From positions 1,488,001-1,552,000 of the forward strand of contig NZ_OZ244997.1 in assembly GCF_965223285.1 (NCBI RefSeq): 64,000 nucleotides of DNA. Reading direction: 5' to 3'. This document shows positions 56,914 to 64,000 of the stretch, in pieces. Each line of letters opens with the position of its first letter. Positions within the stretch are counted from its first letter, which is position 1. Source of the stretch: Leptofilum sp965223285 (GTDB taxonomy: Bacteria > Chloroflexota > Anaerolineae > Promineifilales > Promineifilaceae). A model generated the notes under the pieces. That model had not been told where the DNA came from. It did no database searches and saw only the letters and a list, made by a program, of their open reading frames with translations. The position numbers and the translations under genes were made by a program.

Positions 56914-57579
56914 ATGAAAAATAATAGAAAGCAAAATATCTTTTGGGGGAGTTTGTTAATTTTGTTCGGTGTATTGGGGCTAGTTGCCGTCTATGCCAGT
57001 ATCACCATTTGGACCTGGGTTGCTGTTTTGGCCGTCTCCGGATTGGCTGCATTTGGCCTTTTCCTGGCCAACCAGTCTGATTGGGGATTGCTTATTCCTG
57101 CTTATGTGCTGTGGGCCATTGCTGGTTTTCTGGCATTGATTGGGTCTAACCTGTTATCGGGTGCGCTTGTGCCTACTTTTGTCTTGGCGGTGATTGCCTT
57201 GCCTTTCTTTGTTGGCTATCTACGCAATCGTCAGCAGTGGGGCTTACTCATACCGGCCTACGCTTTAACGGCCGTGGGCCTTATGATCTTGCTGCTGGAG
57301 CGCGGGATACTCCATGACTTTATGGTTCCTGCGTACATCATGTTTGCCATTGCTCTTCCCTTTTTTACGGTCTTTGCAATCAATGCCAAACAGTGGTGGG
57401 CGCTGATCCCTGCGGGCATTTTGACCATTATTGGGTTGGCTTTCCTCATGGCTGAAGCGGCCGTGGGATACGTGCTGCCCGTTGTGCTGATTGTGGCTGG
57501 CCTCTGGATTTTGTTGCGACAATTTATCCAGCGGGAATCTGCGGCCGACAAGTCGCAATATAGTAAAGGAGATTTATAA
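56914..57579 (+). CDS. Multi-pass membrane protein with three internal repeats
   Basis: 221 residues, seven or eight membrane helices. A unit of about 60 residues occurs three times: SDWGLLIPAYVLWAIAGFLA, RQQWGLLIPAYALTAVGLM, AKQWWALIPAGILTIIGLAF. The sequence is reminiscent of LiaF/DUF5668 transmembrane regions. AAGGAG lies seven bases before the ATG. It precedes a CPBP protease on the same strand (50-base gap). The function is unknown. Confidence 0.65.
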   Translation: MKNNRKQNIFWGSLLILFGVLGLVAVYASITIWTWVAVLAVSGLAAFGLFLANQSDWGLLIPAYVLWAIAGFLALIGSNLLSGALVPTFVLAVIALPFFVGYLRNRQQWGLLIPAYALTAVGLMILLLERGILHDFMVPAYIMFAIALPFFTVFAINAKQWWALIPAGILTIIGLAFLMAEAAVGYVLPVVLIVAGLWILLRQFIQRESAADKSQYSKGDL

Positions 57580-57629
57580 GGTTTTGGCAAAAATAGGTTT
57601 GCTTATCATCTGTTTAAGGGGAGAACAAC

Positions 57630-58496
57630 GTGGTTAAAATTAAAGATTTAATCAAGAAGTATCCGTTGCTGGTCTACTTCTTCCTCGCATTTGTCATCTC
57701 ATGGGGGGCTATTTTCATTTTAGCTGGTCCCGACGGAATCCCGGCAACCGCGGATCAAATCGTTGTGCTGGGAATAGCAATGCTTCTCGGCCCTAGTTTA
57801 GCGGGCATCTTTATGATAGGCCTTGTCAATGGGAAGATGGGCTTTCGTGAGTTATTTTCCAGGTTGTTTAAGTGGCGTGTGGGCATTCAGTGGTATTTGG
57901 TTGCGCTGCTGATCGCTCCACTTTCCACAGTTGCAGTGTGCTTTGTACTTTCGTTTTTTTCTAGCGAATTTCTGCCCGCAATATACACCGCAAATGACAA
58001 AGCTACGCTTATTCTGACAGGCATTGCTGGAGGGCTTATCGTCGGCTTCTTCGAAGATCTCGGCTGGACAGGGTTTGCCATACCCCGAATGAGGCTGCGA
58101 TATACTGTTTTTGCAACTGGTCTCATCGTTGGCCTTTTGTGGGGAGCCTGGCACTTCCTGTTGTTCTGGGAAAACGACAGTTTCTCTGGAGCATTCCCGG
58201 TAGCTCTCTTACTTGCCCGCCTTTTCGCTTGGCTGCCAGCCTACCGAATACTCATGGTATGGGTCTACAATCGTACAGACAGTTTGCTTATTGCAATTCT
58301 CATGCATGTGAGTCTTGTAGCTACTTTGTCAACCCTTGATCCTCCGGCGACAGGGGGCAGTCTGTTGATCTTTATTCTCGTACGTGCTGCTATCCTGTGG
58401 CTTATTGTTGTAGCTGTTGCCATGGTCAAGCGCGATCAACTTATAGAGGACAGACATTGCTCCCAAACGCGCTTGACCCCAACGACTACACATTAA
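57630..58496 (+). CDS. CPBP-family intramembrane metalloprotease
   Basis: 288 residues, about eight membrane helices. CPBP (Abi/CAAX) motifs are present in variant form: motif 1 FFEDLGWTGFAIPRM (Glu-Asp instead of Glu-Glu, R replaced by T), motif 2 GLLWGAWHFLLF with the His ligand, and motif 3 LLIAILMHVS. The family processes prenylated or membrane peptides or acts in bacteriocin immunity. The start is GTG 57630 with GGGGAG upstream. Confidence 0.82.
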   Translation: MVKIKDLIKKYPLLVYFFLAFVISWGAIFILAGPDGIPATADQIVVLGIAMLLGPSLAGIFMIGLVNGKMGFRELFSRLFKWRVGIQWYLVALLIAPLSTVAVCFVLSFFSSEFLPAIYTANDKATLILTGIAGGLIVGFFEDLGWTGFAIPRMRLRYTVFATGLIVGLLWGAWHFLLFWENDSFSGAFPVALLLARLFAWLPAYRILMVWVYNRTDSLLIAILMHVSLVATLSTLDPPATGGSLLIFILVRAAILWLIVVAVAMVKRDQLIEDRHCSQTRLTPTTTH

Positions 58497-58589
58497 TGGA
58501 TAAAAATGGTTGTTACGACCGTACGCCTTGTATTAAACGGCCGTATCTATTTTGAGTGAAAAAACAACATTCACTCAGGGAGGAATGTG

Positions 58590-58997
58590 ATGAGAGCCAA
58601 GTTTTTCCTGATGCTTGAGGTAATTGTGCTGTTGGTCTTTGGGCTCAGTTTTATCATCGACGCCCAATGGTCAATGAGCCTGTTTGGCCTCACCCTGGAT
58701 CAAGGCGGCATTGTCATGACCCAGTTGGTGGGTGCTGGCTTTGTGAGCATAGCTATTTTGGATTGGTTTGCTCGCAATGTGAACGTCTACGGGGACGCAT
58801 TCCCTGTCTTAATGGCTAACTTCTTCATGAATGCCATTGGTTTTGTGGTTCTGTTGGTACATAAGCTGGCTGGTTTGGGCAACAATTGGACCTGGATACC
58901 CATTGCGCTGTACCTGCTGTTTGCCCTGGCCTTTGGCTATTGCCTTTTGGTAAAGAGCAGCATTGAGACGCGGATTGTGAGACCAAGACACGCCTGA
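58590..58997 (+). CDS. Small four-helix membrane protein
   Basis: 135 residues. ATG 58590 has GGGAGG six bases upstream. Four membrane helices (for example VIVLLVFGLSFII and VLLVHKLAGLG in loops) and a basic C-terminus. Similar short proteins are annotated only as hypothetical. It follows the CPBP gene. Confidence 0.6.
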   Translation: MRAKFFLMLEVIVLLVFGLSFIIDAQWSMSLFGLTLDQGGIVMTQLVGAGFVSIAILDWFARNVNVYGDAFPVLMANFFMNAIGFVVLLVHKLAGLGNNWTWIPIALYLLFALAFGYCLLVKSSIETRIVRPRHA

Positions 58998-59011
58998 TTG
59001 CCTTAAAAAAA

Positions 59012-59054
59012 GACGGCCGTTGCCTACGTACATCTGCCAAAGGTAACGGCCGTC
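59012..59054. terminator. Bidirectional hairpin built from two ACGGCCGT copies
   Basis: GACGGCCGTT (59012) and AACGGCCGTC (59045) pair as a perfect 10-base stem around a 23-base loop, extended by GCC / GG-T. It lies between converging genes, preceded by AAAAAAA on the left, so it could terminate leftward transcripts. It is an example of the window-wide palindrome used in a structure. Confidence 0.5.
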
Positions 59055-59167
59055 CATGTGAATATTATGAAAGAGAATCAGTCAGCTACGAGAAGAAGGC
59101 TTTGTAAATTCGCAACACGTTGTTTAGGGAATATCCTCTTTGAAAAATAGCATGATGATATGAACTC

Positions 59168-59935
59168 CTAGTTGCTATCGACGGCAGAGCCAGAAAAGCT
59201 GTCGGTTGCACTGATGAGGAGTAAGAAGAGGATGATGAGCAGGACCCCGCCGAGTAGCCAAAGCTGCATCAAGCTGGCGATGACGGCCGTGCCGACCAAG
59301 CCTGCAAAAGCGAGTATTAATCGCCATACTTTTTGGACGTGGAGCGGGAAGGGGCGCGAACGGCCGTTTTGCCACAAAAACCCACCCAGCAGCGTCAGCA
59401 CCAGGCCGATGATGAGCATTGCCGTCACAATGTGGCCACCCGATAGTCCGCCGACATCAAAGGGAAGCAGCAGGATGCCGCAGCTACTGCCCACCAGCCG
59501 ACGGTAAGGCGCGTTGCGCACCGTGCTCACGCGAGCCATCACCACCCTGTCCCAGGCAGCATCATCGGCACTCACTTGCCATTCGGCCGTTTCGCTGTCG
59601 CCAGGCAGTAAGGTGAATTCAACGCGCTCTTCCCGGATGAGGCTAGCAAATCCCTGGGAAATACGCGCCCGCACCGCTAGATTTTCGTCGCGATCCCCCC
59701 GGTTGGTAAACGATGCCTGAATCGTAACCTCTTCATCGGCTGTTATGAGCACCGGGCAGCTCAGGCTGGGTAAACGTTGCTCTGCCTTAAAGAGGGCGTC
59801 GAACAAAGACGCTTCCAAATCCCCCCAGATGGCCAAAAAGGCAACGGCCGCACCAAAAAAAATGCCGATAAAATAGAGAACCAATCCCAGGTTGATAATC
59901 TTGGTCTGTTTGTTTGCAACAGTTTGTGCTGTCAT
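59168..59935 (-). CDS. Membrane protein with an extracytoplasmic beta-domain
   Basis: 255 residues. An N-terminal helix (LGLVLYFIGIFFGAAVAFLAI) is followed by a soluble region of about 100 residues with immunoglobulin/CARDB-like wording (TIQASFTNRGDRDENLAVRA) and two Cys. Three helices near the end close the protein. I do not recognise a family. It is followed on the same strand, from the other side, by the dienelactone-hydrolase gene (20-base gap). Confidence 0.65.
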   Translation of the reverse strand: MTAQTVANKQTKIINLGLVLYFIGIFFGAAVAFLAIWGDLEASLFDALFKAEQRLPSLSCPVLITADEEVTIQASFTNRGDRDENLAVRARISQGFASLIREERVEFTLLPGDSETAEWQVSADDAAWDRVVMARVSTVRNAPYRRLVGSSCGILLLPFDVGGLSGGHIVTAMLIIGLVLTLLGGFLWQNGRSRPFPLHVQKVWRLILAFAGLVGTAVIASLMQLWLLGGVLLIILFLLLISATDSFSGSAVDSN

Positions 59936-59955
59936 GCTGTAATTATACGGAAATA

Positions 59956-60855
59956 TTAGAGATTCGTCTCAAACCAGATGAGCATTTGCTGCCACGCATC
60001 CGAGGCCGCTTCAGGATCGTAGCTGGCACGAGTGTCATTGAAGAAGGCATGCTGAGCACCGTCGTACAGCTGGAATTTATTGGTGACGCCCGCCTCGCTC
60101 AATGCAGCATGCATTGCTTCATGATCACTGGCAGAAATGCCGTCCCGCGTGCCTAAAAAGCTCAATACCGGTGCTGTCACGTTTGCCGCCTCGTTGGCGG
60201 AGAGTGGTGATCCGTAAAATGGAACGGCCGCATGAATATCATTACTGTTTGCGGCCGTTTGCAAAGTTAATCCGCCTCCCATACAAAAGCCGGTGATGCC
60301 GAATCGGCCGCTTACAACATCTTGCCCCTTCAAAAAATCAATCGCCGCCTGAATTTCAGCCACTGCTTCATCTCGAACGAGTGCCATTGCTTGCTTGCGC
60401 GCTTCATCTGGCTCCGTAGTGACCACGCCATGATACAAATCTGGAGCCAACGCCACATATCCCTCAGCGGCAACGCGGCGGGCTACATCCTTGATGTGGT
60501 CGTTCAGCCCCCACCATTCCTGAATCACAATAACTGCTGGGCGTGGTTCGTTGCCAGATTGGTAAGCCCAGTAGCCCATTAGTTCTTCCCCATTTGGCCC
60601 ACTGTAGGTAACGGTTCCGCTTACCAATTCGCCATCGCTGACGGCAACGGCCGTTTCTGATGCGGTTGCCGCGGATTGGCTTTCATCAACCACCGGGGGT
60701 GGGTTGTCGTTGGGATTGGCGGTGCAGGCTGCAAGGAGCGTGTTGGCCGCCACCACACTCCCCAAAGCGGCCGTTGCCCGCAGCAAAAATTGCCGTCGGC
60801 TCACCCCGCCAACCTGATAATCTCGAACCAGTTCCATCAATTCCACACGATTCAT
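59956..60855 (-). CDS. Tat-exported dienelactone hydrolase family lipoprotein
   Basis: 299 residues from ATG 60855 (AAGGAG six bases upstream; an ATG at 60870 is less likely). The signal has a twin-Arg motif (VSRRQFLLRA) and a lipobox ending LLAAC, so it is probably a Tat-exported lipoprotein. The alpha/beta-hydrolase domain has the dienelactone-hydrolase triad: Cys nucleophile in GFCMGGG, Asp in LGTRDG, His in GAQHAFFN, and the oxyanion motif VIQEWWGLNDHI. The likely substrates are small ester or lactone compounds. Confidence 0.88.
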   Translation of the reverse strand: MNRVELMELVRDYQVGGVSRRQFLLRATAALGSVVAANTLLAACTANPNDNPPPVVDESQSAATASETAVAVSDGELVSGTVTYSGPNGEELMGYWAYQSGNEPRPAVIVIQEWWGLNDHIKDVARRVAAEGYVALAPDLYHGVVTTEPDEARKQAMALVRDEAVAEIQAAIDFLKGQDVVSGRFGITGFCMGGGLTLQTAANSNDIHAAVPFYGSPLSANEAANVTAPVLSFLGTRDGISASDHEAMHAALSEAGVTNKFQLYDGAQHAFFNDTRASYDPEAASDAWQQMLIWFETNL

Positions 60856-61012
60856 GAGCTTCTCCTTCATACATTGTTGGCATGAATTATATAGAATGGT
60901 GCACGCAAATCGGGGAAATGGTTAGGATACTTTCATGCACGAAAACAATTCGCAAAGGTGGGCTGACGGACGTTCTTGGCTCGGCAAATCTGCGTTGATC
61001 TGTGGCAAAAAA

Positions 61013-62704
61013 CTAAAACTCCCCAATATCTGCATACCGGAACCGCTCGATGGCAATGAAGCCAACGGCCGTTACTAGCATCAAAATCGTGCTCATGGCC
61101 AAGGCTTGCCCAAAATTAAGTGCCCCCGGCTGCCCCAAAAAACGCTCAATGGCGATGGGAATGGTGAGATAACCACTGTTGGGCCTCACAATGAAGCTCG
61201 TTGCCCCAAATTCACCCATGCTCACCGTGAAGGCGAATACGGAGGCGACCAGCAAGGCACGCCCCACAATGGGCAAATCCACCTCGCGCCAGACGCGGGT
61301 AGGGGAGGCACCCAGCACCGCGGCCGCCTCGCGTAAGCTGGGCTTGATGCCTTGCAAAACGGGGAGCAGGGTGCGCACCACAAAGGGAAAAGCGACCAGC
61401 ACATGGGCAATGAGCACCAGCAGCGGCGAGGTGCGCAGCCAGCGGAAGGTGACCACATAACCAAAACCCAATGTCACGGCAGAAGCCCCTAGCGGCAGCA
61501 TAAACACCGGGTCGAGCCAACTGCGCCAGCGGAATGTGCGCCCTGAGCGCAGTCGAGGGGGACGTATCAGCAGCGTTGCCGTCAGCAATCCCAACACGCC
61601 AGCCACGATGACCGTGAGCAGCGCATACCCCAATGAGTTTCGTAATGCTAGCAGCGGCGGAATAAAAACGATGCTGTCTCGTCGCAGCGTGGGCAACGCT
61701 TGGTAATATGCCAGGGTGAGCTGGCCTTCGCGGTCTACCAGCGATTGCCACACCAGGGCCAGCAGCGGCGTGAGCAAGAAAAGCAACAGCCCAACCACCA
61801 TACTGCCCACAGCCAGCTTCTCACCGGCGGTTTTGGCTTGGCGCAGGCTGCTTTCCGTAGGGCGAAAATCGAGAGAAACGGCCGTTTGCTGCTGCCATTT
61901 TGCGTATAGCCACATTAGGCCAAAGGTAAACACTATCTGCAAGAGGGAAAGTGCCCCGGCAACGTCTGGCCGCAAAAAGGTGATGTATTGCCGATAAATT
62001 TCGGTTTCGATGGTGCTAAAGGAAGGGCCGCCCAAGATGAGGACGACGCCAAAGCTGGTAAAGGTGAATAGGTAGATGAGCAGGGAGGCACTGATGAGAG
62101 GCGGCCGTATTAGCGGCAGCGTAATCTCCCAGAAGGCACGACGTGGTGAAGCCCCCAGCGTTTGGGCCGCTTCCACCAATCGCGGATTTAGATTGCCCCA
62201 GAAGCCGCCTACCAGTCGCACCACAACCGTGACGTTGTAAAATACGTGCGCCAGCAAAATGATGGTTAACGTTTGCTCAAGCTGGATGGGGGGGACAGGC
62301 AGATCAAAGCCACTCACCAGCAGCCGGTTTAGCGGCCCATTGACACCCAGCAGGGCACGGAAGGCGGTGGCCACCACCACTGTCGGCATGACAAACGGAA
62401 TGGTGGTAATTGCCCGCAGCACCGTTTTGCCCCGAAATTCATACCGGGCAAACAGGTAGGCAGCAGGCAGCCCTATCAGCAGCGTTAGACCGGTAGAAAG
62501 CGCAGCCTGCCATACCGTAAACCACACCACACGCCGAAAAGACGGCCGTATCACCAACTCGCCCAATGCTTCGGCCGTCAGGCTAAGCCGCAAAATGTTC
62601 CCCAGCGGGTAAAAGAAGAAGATGGCCAAAAAGAGCAGCGGCAGCAGCAAAATCAGCGGCCACCGCCGCGCTAATTTTTGCCAGATAATTTGTCTAGGCA
62701 TCAT
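61013..62704 (-). CDS. Two-domain ABC transporter permease, FbpB/ThiP type
   Basis: 563 residues with two six-helix permease domains, each with an EAA-type loop (EAAQTLGASPRRAFWEITLPLI near residue 190; EAAAVLGASPTRVWREVDLPIV near residue 460). This single-chain design is typical of iron(III) or thiamine importers. Between domains, around RPPRLRSGRTF, the protein contains residues encoded by the CCCTCGACTGCGCTCAGGG repeat (61541-61559). The usual ATPase and binding-protein genes are not adjacent; an ATPase of the right type is at 46188-47291. Confidence 0.88.
   Translation of the reverse strand: MMPRQIIWQKLARRWPLILLLPLLFLAIFFFYPLGNILRLSLTAEALGELVIRPSFRRVVWFTVWQAALSTGLTLLIGLPAAYLFARYEFRGKTVLRAITTIPFVMPTVVVATAFRALLGVNGPLNRLLVSGFDLPVPPIQLEQTLTIILLAHVFYNVTVVVRLVGGFWGNLNPRLVEAAQTLGASPRRAFWEITLPLIRPPLISASLLIYLFTFTSFGVVLILGGPSFSTIETEIYRQYITFLRPDVAGALSLLQIVFTFGLMWLYAKWQQQTAVSLDFRPTESSLRQAKTAGEKLAVGSMVVGLLLFLLTPLLALVWQSLVDREGQLTLAYYQALPTLRRDSIVFIPPLLALRNSLGYALLTVIVAGVLGLLTATLLIRPPRLRSGRTFRWRSWLDPVFMLPLGASAVTLGFGYVVTFRWLRTSPLLVLIAHVLVAFPFVVRTLLPVLQGIKPSLREAAAVLGASPTRVWREVDLPIVGRALLVASVFAFTVSMGEFGATSFIVRPNSGYLTIPIAIERFLGQPGALNFGQALAMSTILMLVTAVGFIAIERFRYADIGEF
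61541..61559. repeat. CCCTGAGCGCAGTCGAGGG repeat in the permease gene
   Basis: Reverse-complement relative of the 46981-47000 repeat in the ABC ATPase gene. It encodes RLRSG in frame. Confidence 0.6.
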
Positions 62705-62744
62705 GTCAAAATAGTAGCCGCAGATTCTTTCTGCGCAACGATAA

Positions 62745-64000
62745 CTAAAATGGAAAAAAGATGGGCAGGAAAATGGTCATCAGCATCCAAATGATGAGCG
62801 TTAAAGGCACGCCCACTTTGGCAAAGTCGAAGAAGCGATACCCGCCAGGGCCGTATACCAGCACACACGCCTGGTGCCCGATAGGCGTGACAAAGGAGTT
62901 AGAGGCAGCAATTGCCGTGCCCATCACAAAGGCATGGGGATCAATCCCTAACGCTACCGAACTTTGAATAGCGATGGGTGCCACCAAAACGGCCGCAGCC
63001 GCATTAGACATAAACGAGGTTAGCACGGTGGTAAGCACGAACAGTCCTACCATAATGCCGCGCGGCCCCAACGAGCCAACTGCACCAATGATCTGCTCCG
63101 ATAAAAAGAGCGCGGTGCCCGTGTTTTCCATGGCGATACCCATCGGCAGCATACCGGCAATCAGGTACACTGATTTCCACTCGATTGATTTGTACGCCTC
63201 GTCCATTGTGAGACAGCCCGTAACCACCGACAAAATTGCCCCCAAAACGGCCGCTACAGAAATATGTAGCCAGCCCAAGCCTACCATCGTAATCATTGAC
63301 ACAAAAATGAGAAGATTGAGCGGGGCTTTGTTGATTCGTTTGCTTGGTTCCTCGTGTTCCGTTAGCAGCAAGAACGAAATATCATTCCCGGCTTCTTCGA
63401 TCCGCTCCTTGCGCCCTTGCACCAGCATGGTGTCGCCCAGGCGCAGCCGGACGGCGTCCAAACGCCCCGCAATGGATTTTTCCTCGCGCCAAATTGCCAA
63501 AACGGAAAGCCCGTATCGTGCCCGAAAATTGGCTTCCTTGAGCGTTTTGCCAATGAACGGTGCTTTTTGGCTCACCACCAGCTCGGCAACGCCCACTTCC
63601 TCATTTTGCCAATCATGCTCATCAATCTGACCTTCTGCTGATAAGGAAACCCCAAGATCGCGTGGGGCTGCTAACATTTGTTCGGTGGCCCCTTTAACCA
63701 GTAGCATATCCCCCGCACGGATGTGGGCATTGGGCAAAATGCCTAGCCGCATACGGCCGTCTCGCACCACGCCCATCACCGTCAGATCGTATTGTTCACC
63801 CAGGCGGCTCTCAATAATGGTTTTGCCAATGAGTGGAGACCTGGATGTAACGTGCAGTTCTGCCAAATAATCTTTCAGCTTATACTCACGGTTGAACTCC
63901 TGCGGGTCTGTGTGCAAGGTTTCTTCATAGTGGGGCAGCAAATGACGGCCAATAAACGTCATGTAAACCAGACTGGTGCCAAAAATGATGAGGCCCATTG
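62745..64000 (-). CDS. SLC13/ArsB-type permease with TrkA-C domains, 5' end outside the window
   Basis: The C-terminal 418 or so codons of a larger gene; the N-terminal membrane half lies beyond the window edge. Two RCK-C (TrkA-C) domains occupy about residues 45-210 of the visible part (SPLIGKTIIESRLGEQYDLTVMGVVRDGR, then APFIGKTLKEANFRARYGLSVLAIWREEK). They are followed by the second membrane half with SIEWKSVYLIAGMLPMG and SNAAAAVLVAPIAI. The family carries sulfate, dicarboxylates or arsenite. The substrate cannot be told. Confidence 0.85.
   Translation of the reverse strand, partial: MGLIIFGTSLVYMTFIGRHLLPHYEETLHTDPQEFNREYKLKDYLAELHVTSRSPLIGKTIIESRLGEQYDLTVMGVVRDGRMRLGILPNAHIRAGDMLLVKGATEQMLAAPRDLGVSLSAEGQIDEHDWQNEEVGVAELVVSQKAPFIGKTLKEANFRARYGLSVLAIWREEKSIAGRLDAVRLRLGDTMLVQGRKERIEEAGNDISFLLLTEHEEPSKRINKAPLNLLIFVSMITMVGLGWLHISVAAVLGAILSVVTGCLTMDEAYKSIEWKSVYLIAGMLPMGIAMENTGTALFLSEQIIGAVGSLGPRGIMVGLFVLTTVLTSFMSNAAAAVLVAPIAIQSSVALGIDPHAFVMGTAIAASNSFVTPIGHQACVLVYGPGGYRFFDFAKVGVPLTLIIWMLMTIFLPIFFPF

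Larger units (their letters stand above)
729..63760. repeat. Highly iterated palindrome ACGGCCGT, window-wide
   Basis: The octamer ACGGCCGT, often extended to AACGGCCGTT, occurs about 115 times by eye, one per 550 bases on average, in genes and spacers alike. Base composition predicts about one copy. In coding frames it reads Thr-Ala-Val, Asn-Gly-Arg or Arg-Pro, which explains the recurring ETAV, NGR and RP peptides in unrelated proteins here. The only long gap is about 53.9-57.3 kb. The behaviour resembles HIP1 (GCGATCGC) of cyanobacteria. The function is unknown; a methyltransferase site or another DNA-binding site is possible. Confidence 0.9.

Overview
The window reads as an intact chromosomal piece of a bacterium of moderate GC content, most likely a member of the Chloroflexota (Anaerolineae-like). 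That placement is inferred from gene content: a Ser/Thr kinase fused to a long TPR array, a GT117/DUF2723 membrane protein, DUF429, stand-alone aconitase X subunits and ParB-like/Usp fusions. No rRNA or single-copy marker settles it. The DNA is saturated with the 8-bp palindrome ACGGCCGT, about 115 copies by eye where about one is expected. This is a cyanobacterial-HIP1-like signature that leaves TAV, NGR and RP imprints in most proteins.

Layout. 0.1-3.4 kb: a degenerate receiver protein, a dihydroorotate-dehydrogenase-like enzyme, then a DsbA-VKOR-CBS operon. 3.4-3.8 kb: tRNA-Pro, tRNA-Gly and tRNA-Met. 3.8-10.9 kb: a GT117 membrane protein, an unlisted 57-residue membrane protein, a kinase-TPR protein and a convergent protein-phosphatase-like metallophosphoesterase. 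10.9-20.3 kb: a complete leftward histidine operon (hisG-D-C-B-H-A, HAD, VOC, hisF-I, DUF429, hisE) behind a candidate attenuator. hisC, hisH and hisF each carry an in-frame insertion of low-complexity repeat DNA. 20.5-26.5 kb: two tandem ParB-like/Usp proteins, two membrane-anchored helix-hairpin-helix proteins and an acetyltransferase.

26.5-34.2 kb is the most notable region. It is a leftward, translationally coupled operon in which a lasso-peptide pathway (cyclase, precursor, HPr-kinase-like enzyme, sulfotransferase, B1 recognition protein, B2 protease fused to a nucleotidyltransferase) sits exactly between the large and small subunits of aconitase X. ATGA overlaps join the two systems at both borders.

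34.2-54.7 kb is mostly housekeeping: nucleotidyltransferase, L-serine ammonia-lyase, a toxin-antitoxin-like pair, a Kef antiporter, a FetAB-type exporter, an amidotransferase, a PAP2-like protein, S-adenosylhomocysteinase with an adenosine-kinase-like PfkB protein, a GT2, an orphan antitoxin with a relic of its toxin, an ABC ATPase, a site-2 protease, a HEAT protein, a MITE-like element, an AEC carrier, a secreted peptidase, a SnoaL-like protein and HtpG. 54.7-57.2 kb lacks the ACGGCCGT palindrome entirely. It holds attC-like hairpins around a HIT gene, a 41-bp degenerate tandem repeat and a fused ligase/carrier-protein pseudogene, so it looks recently acquired or decaying. The window ends with small membrane proteins, a CPBP protease, a Tat-type dienelactone hydrolase, a two-domain iron/thiamine-type permease and a partial SLC13/TrkA-C transporter.
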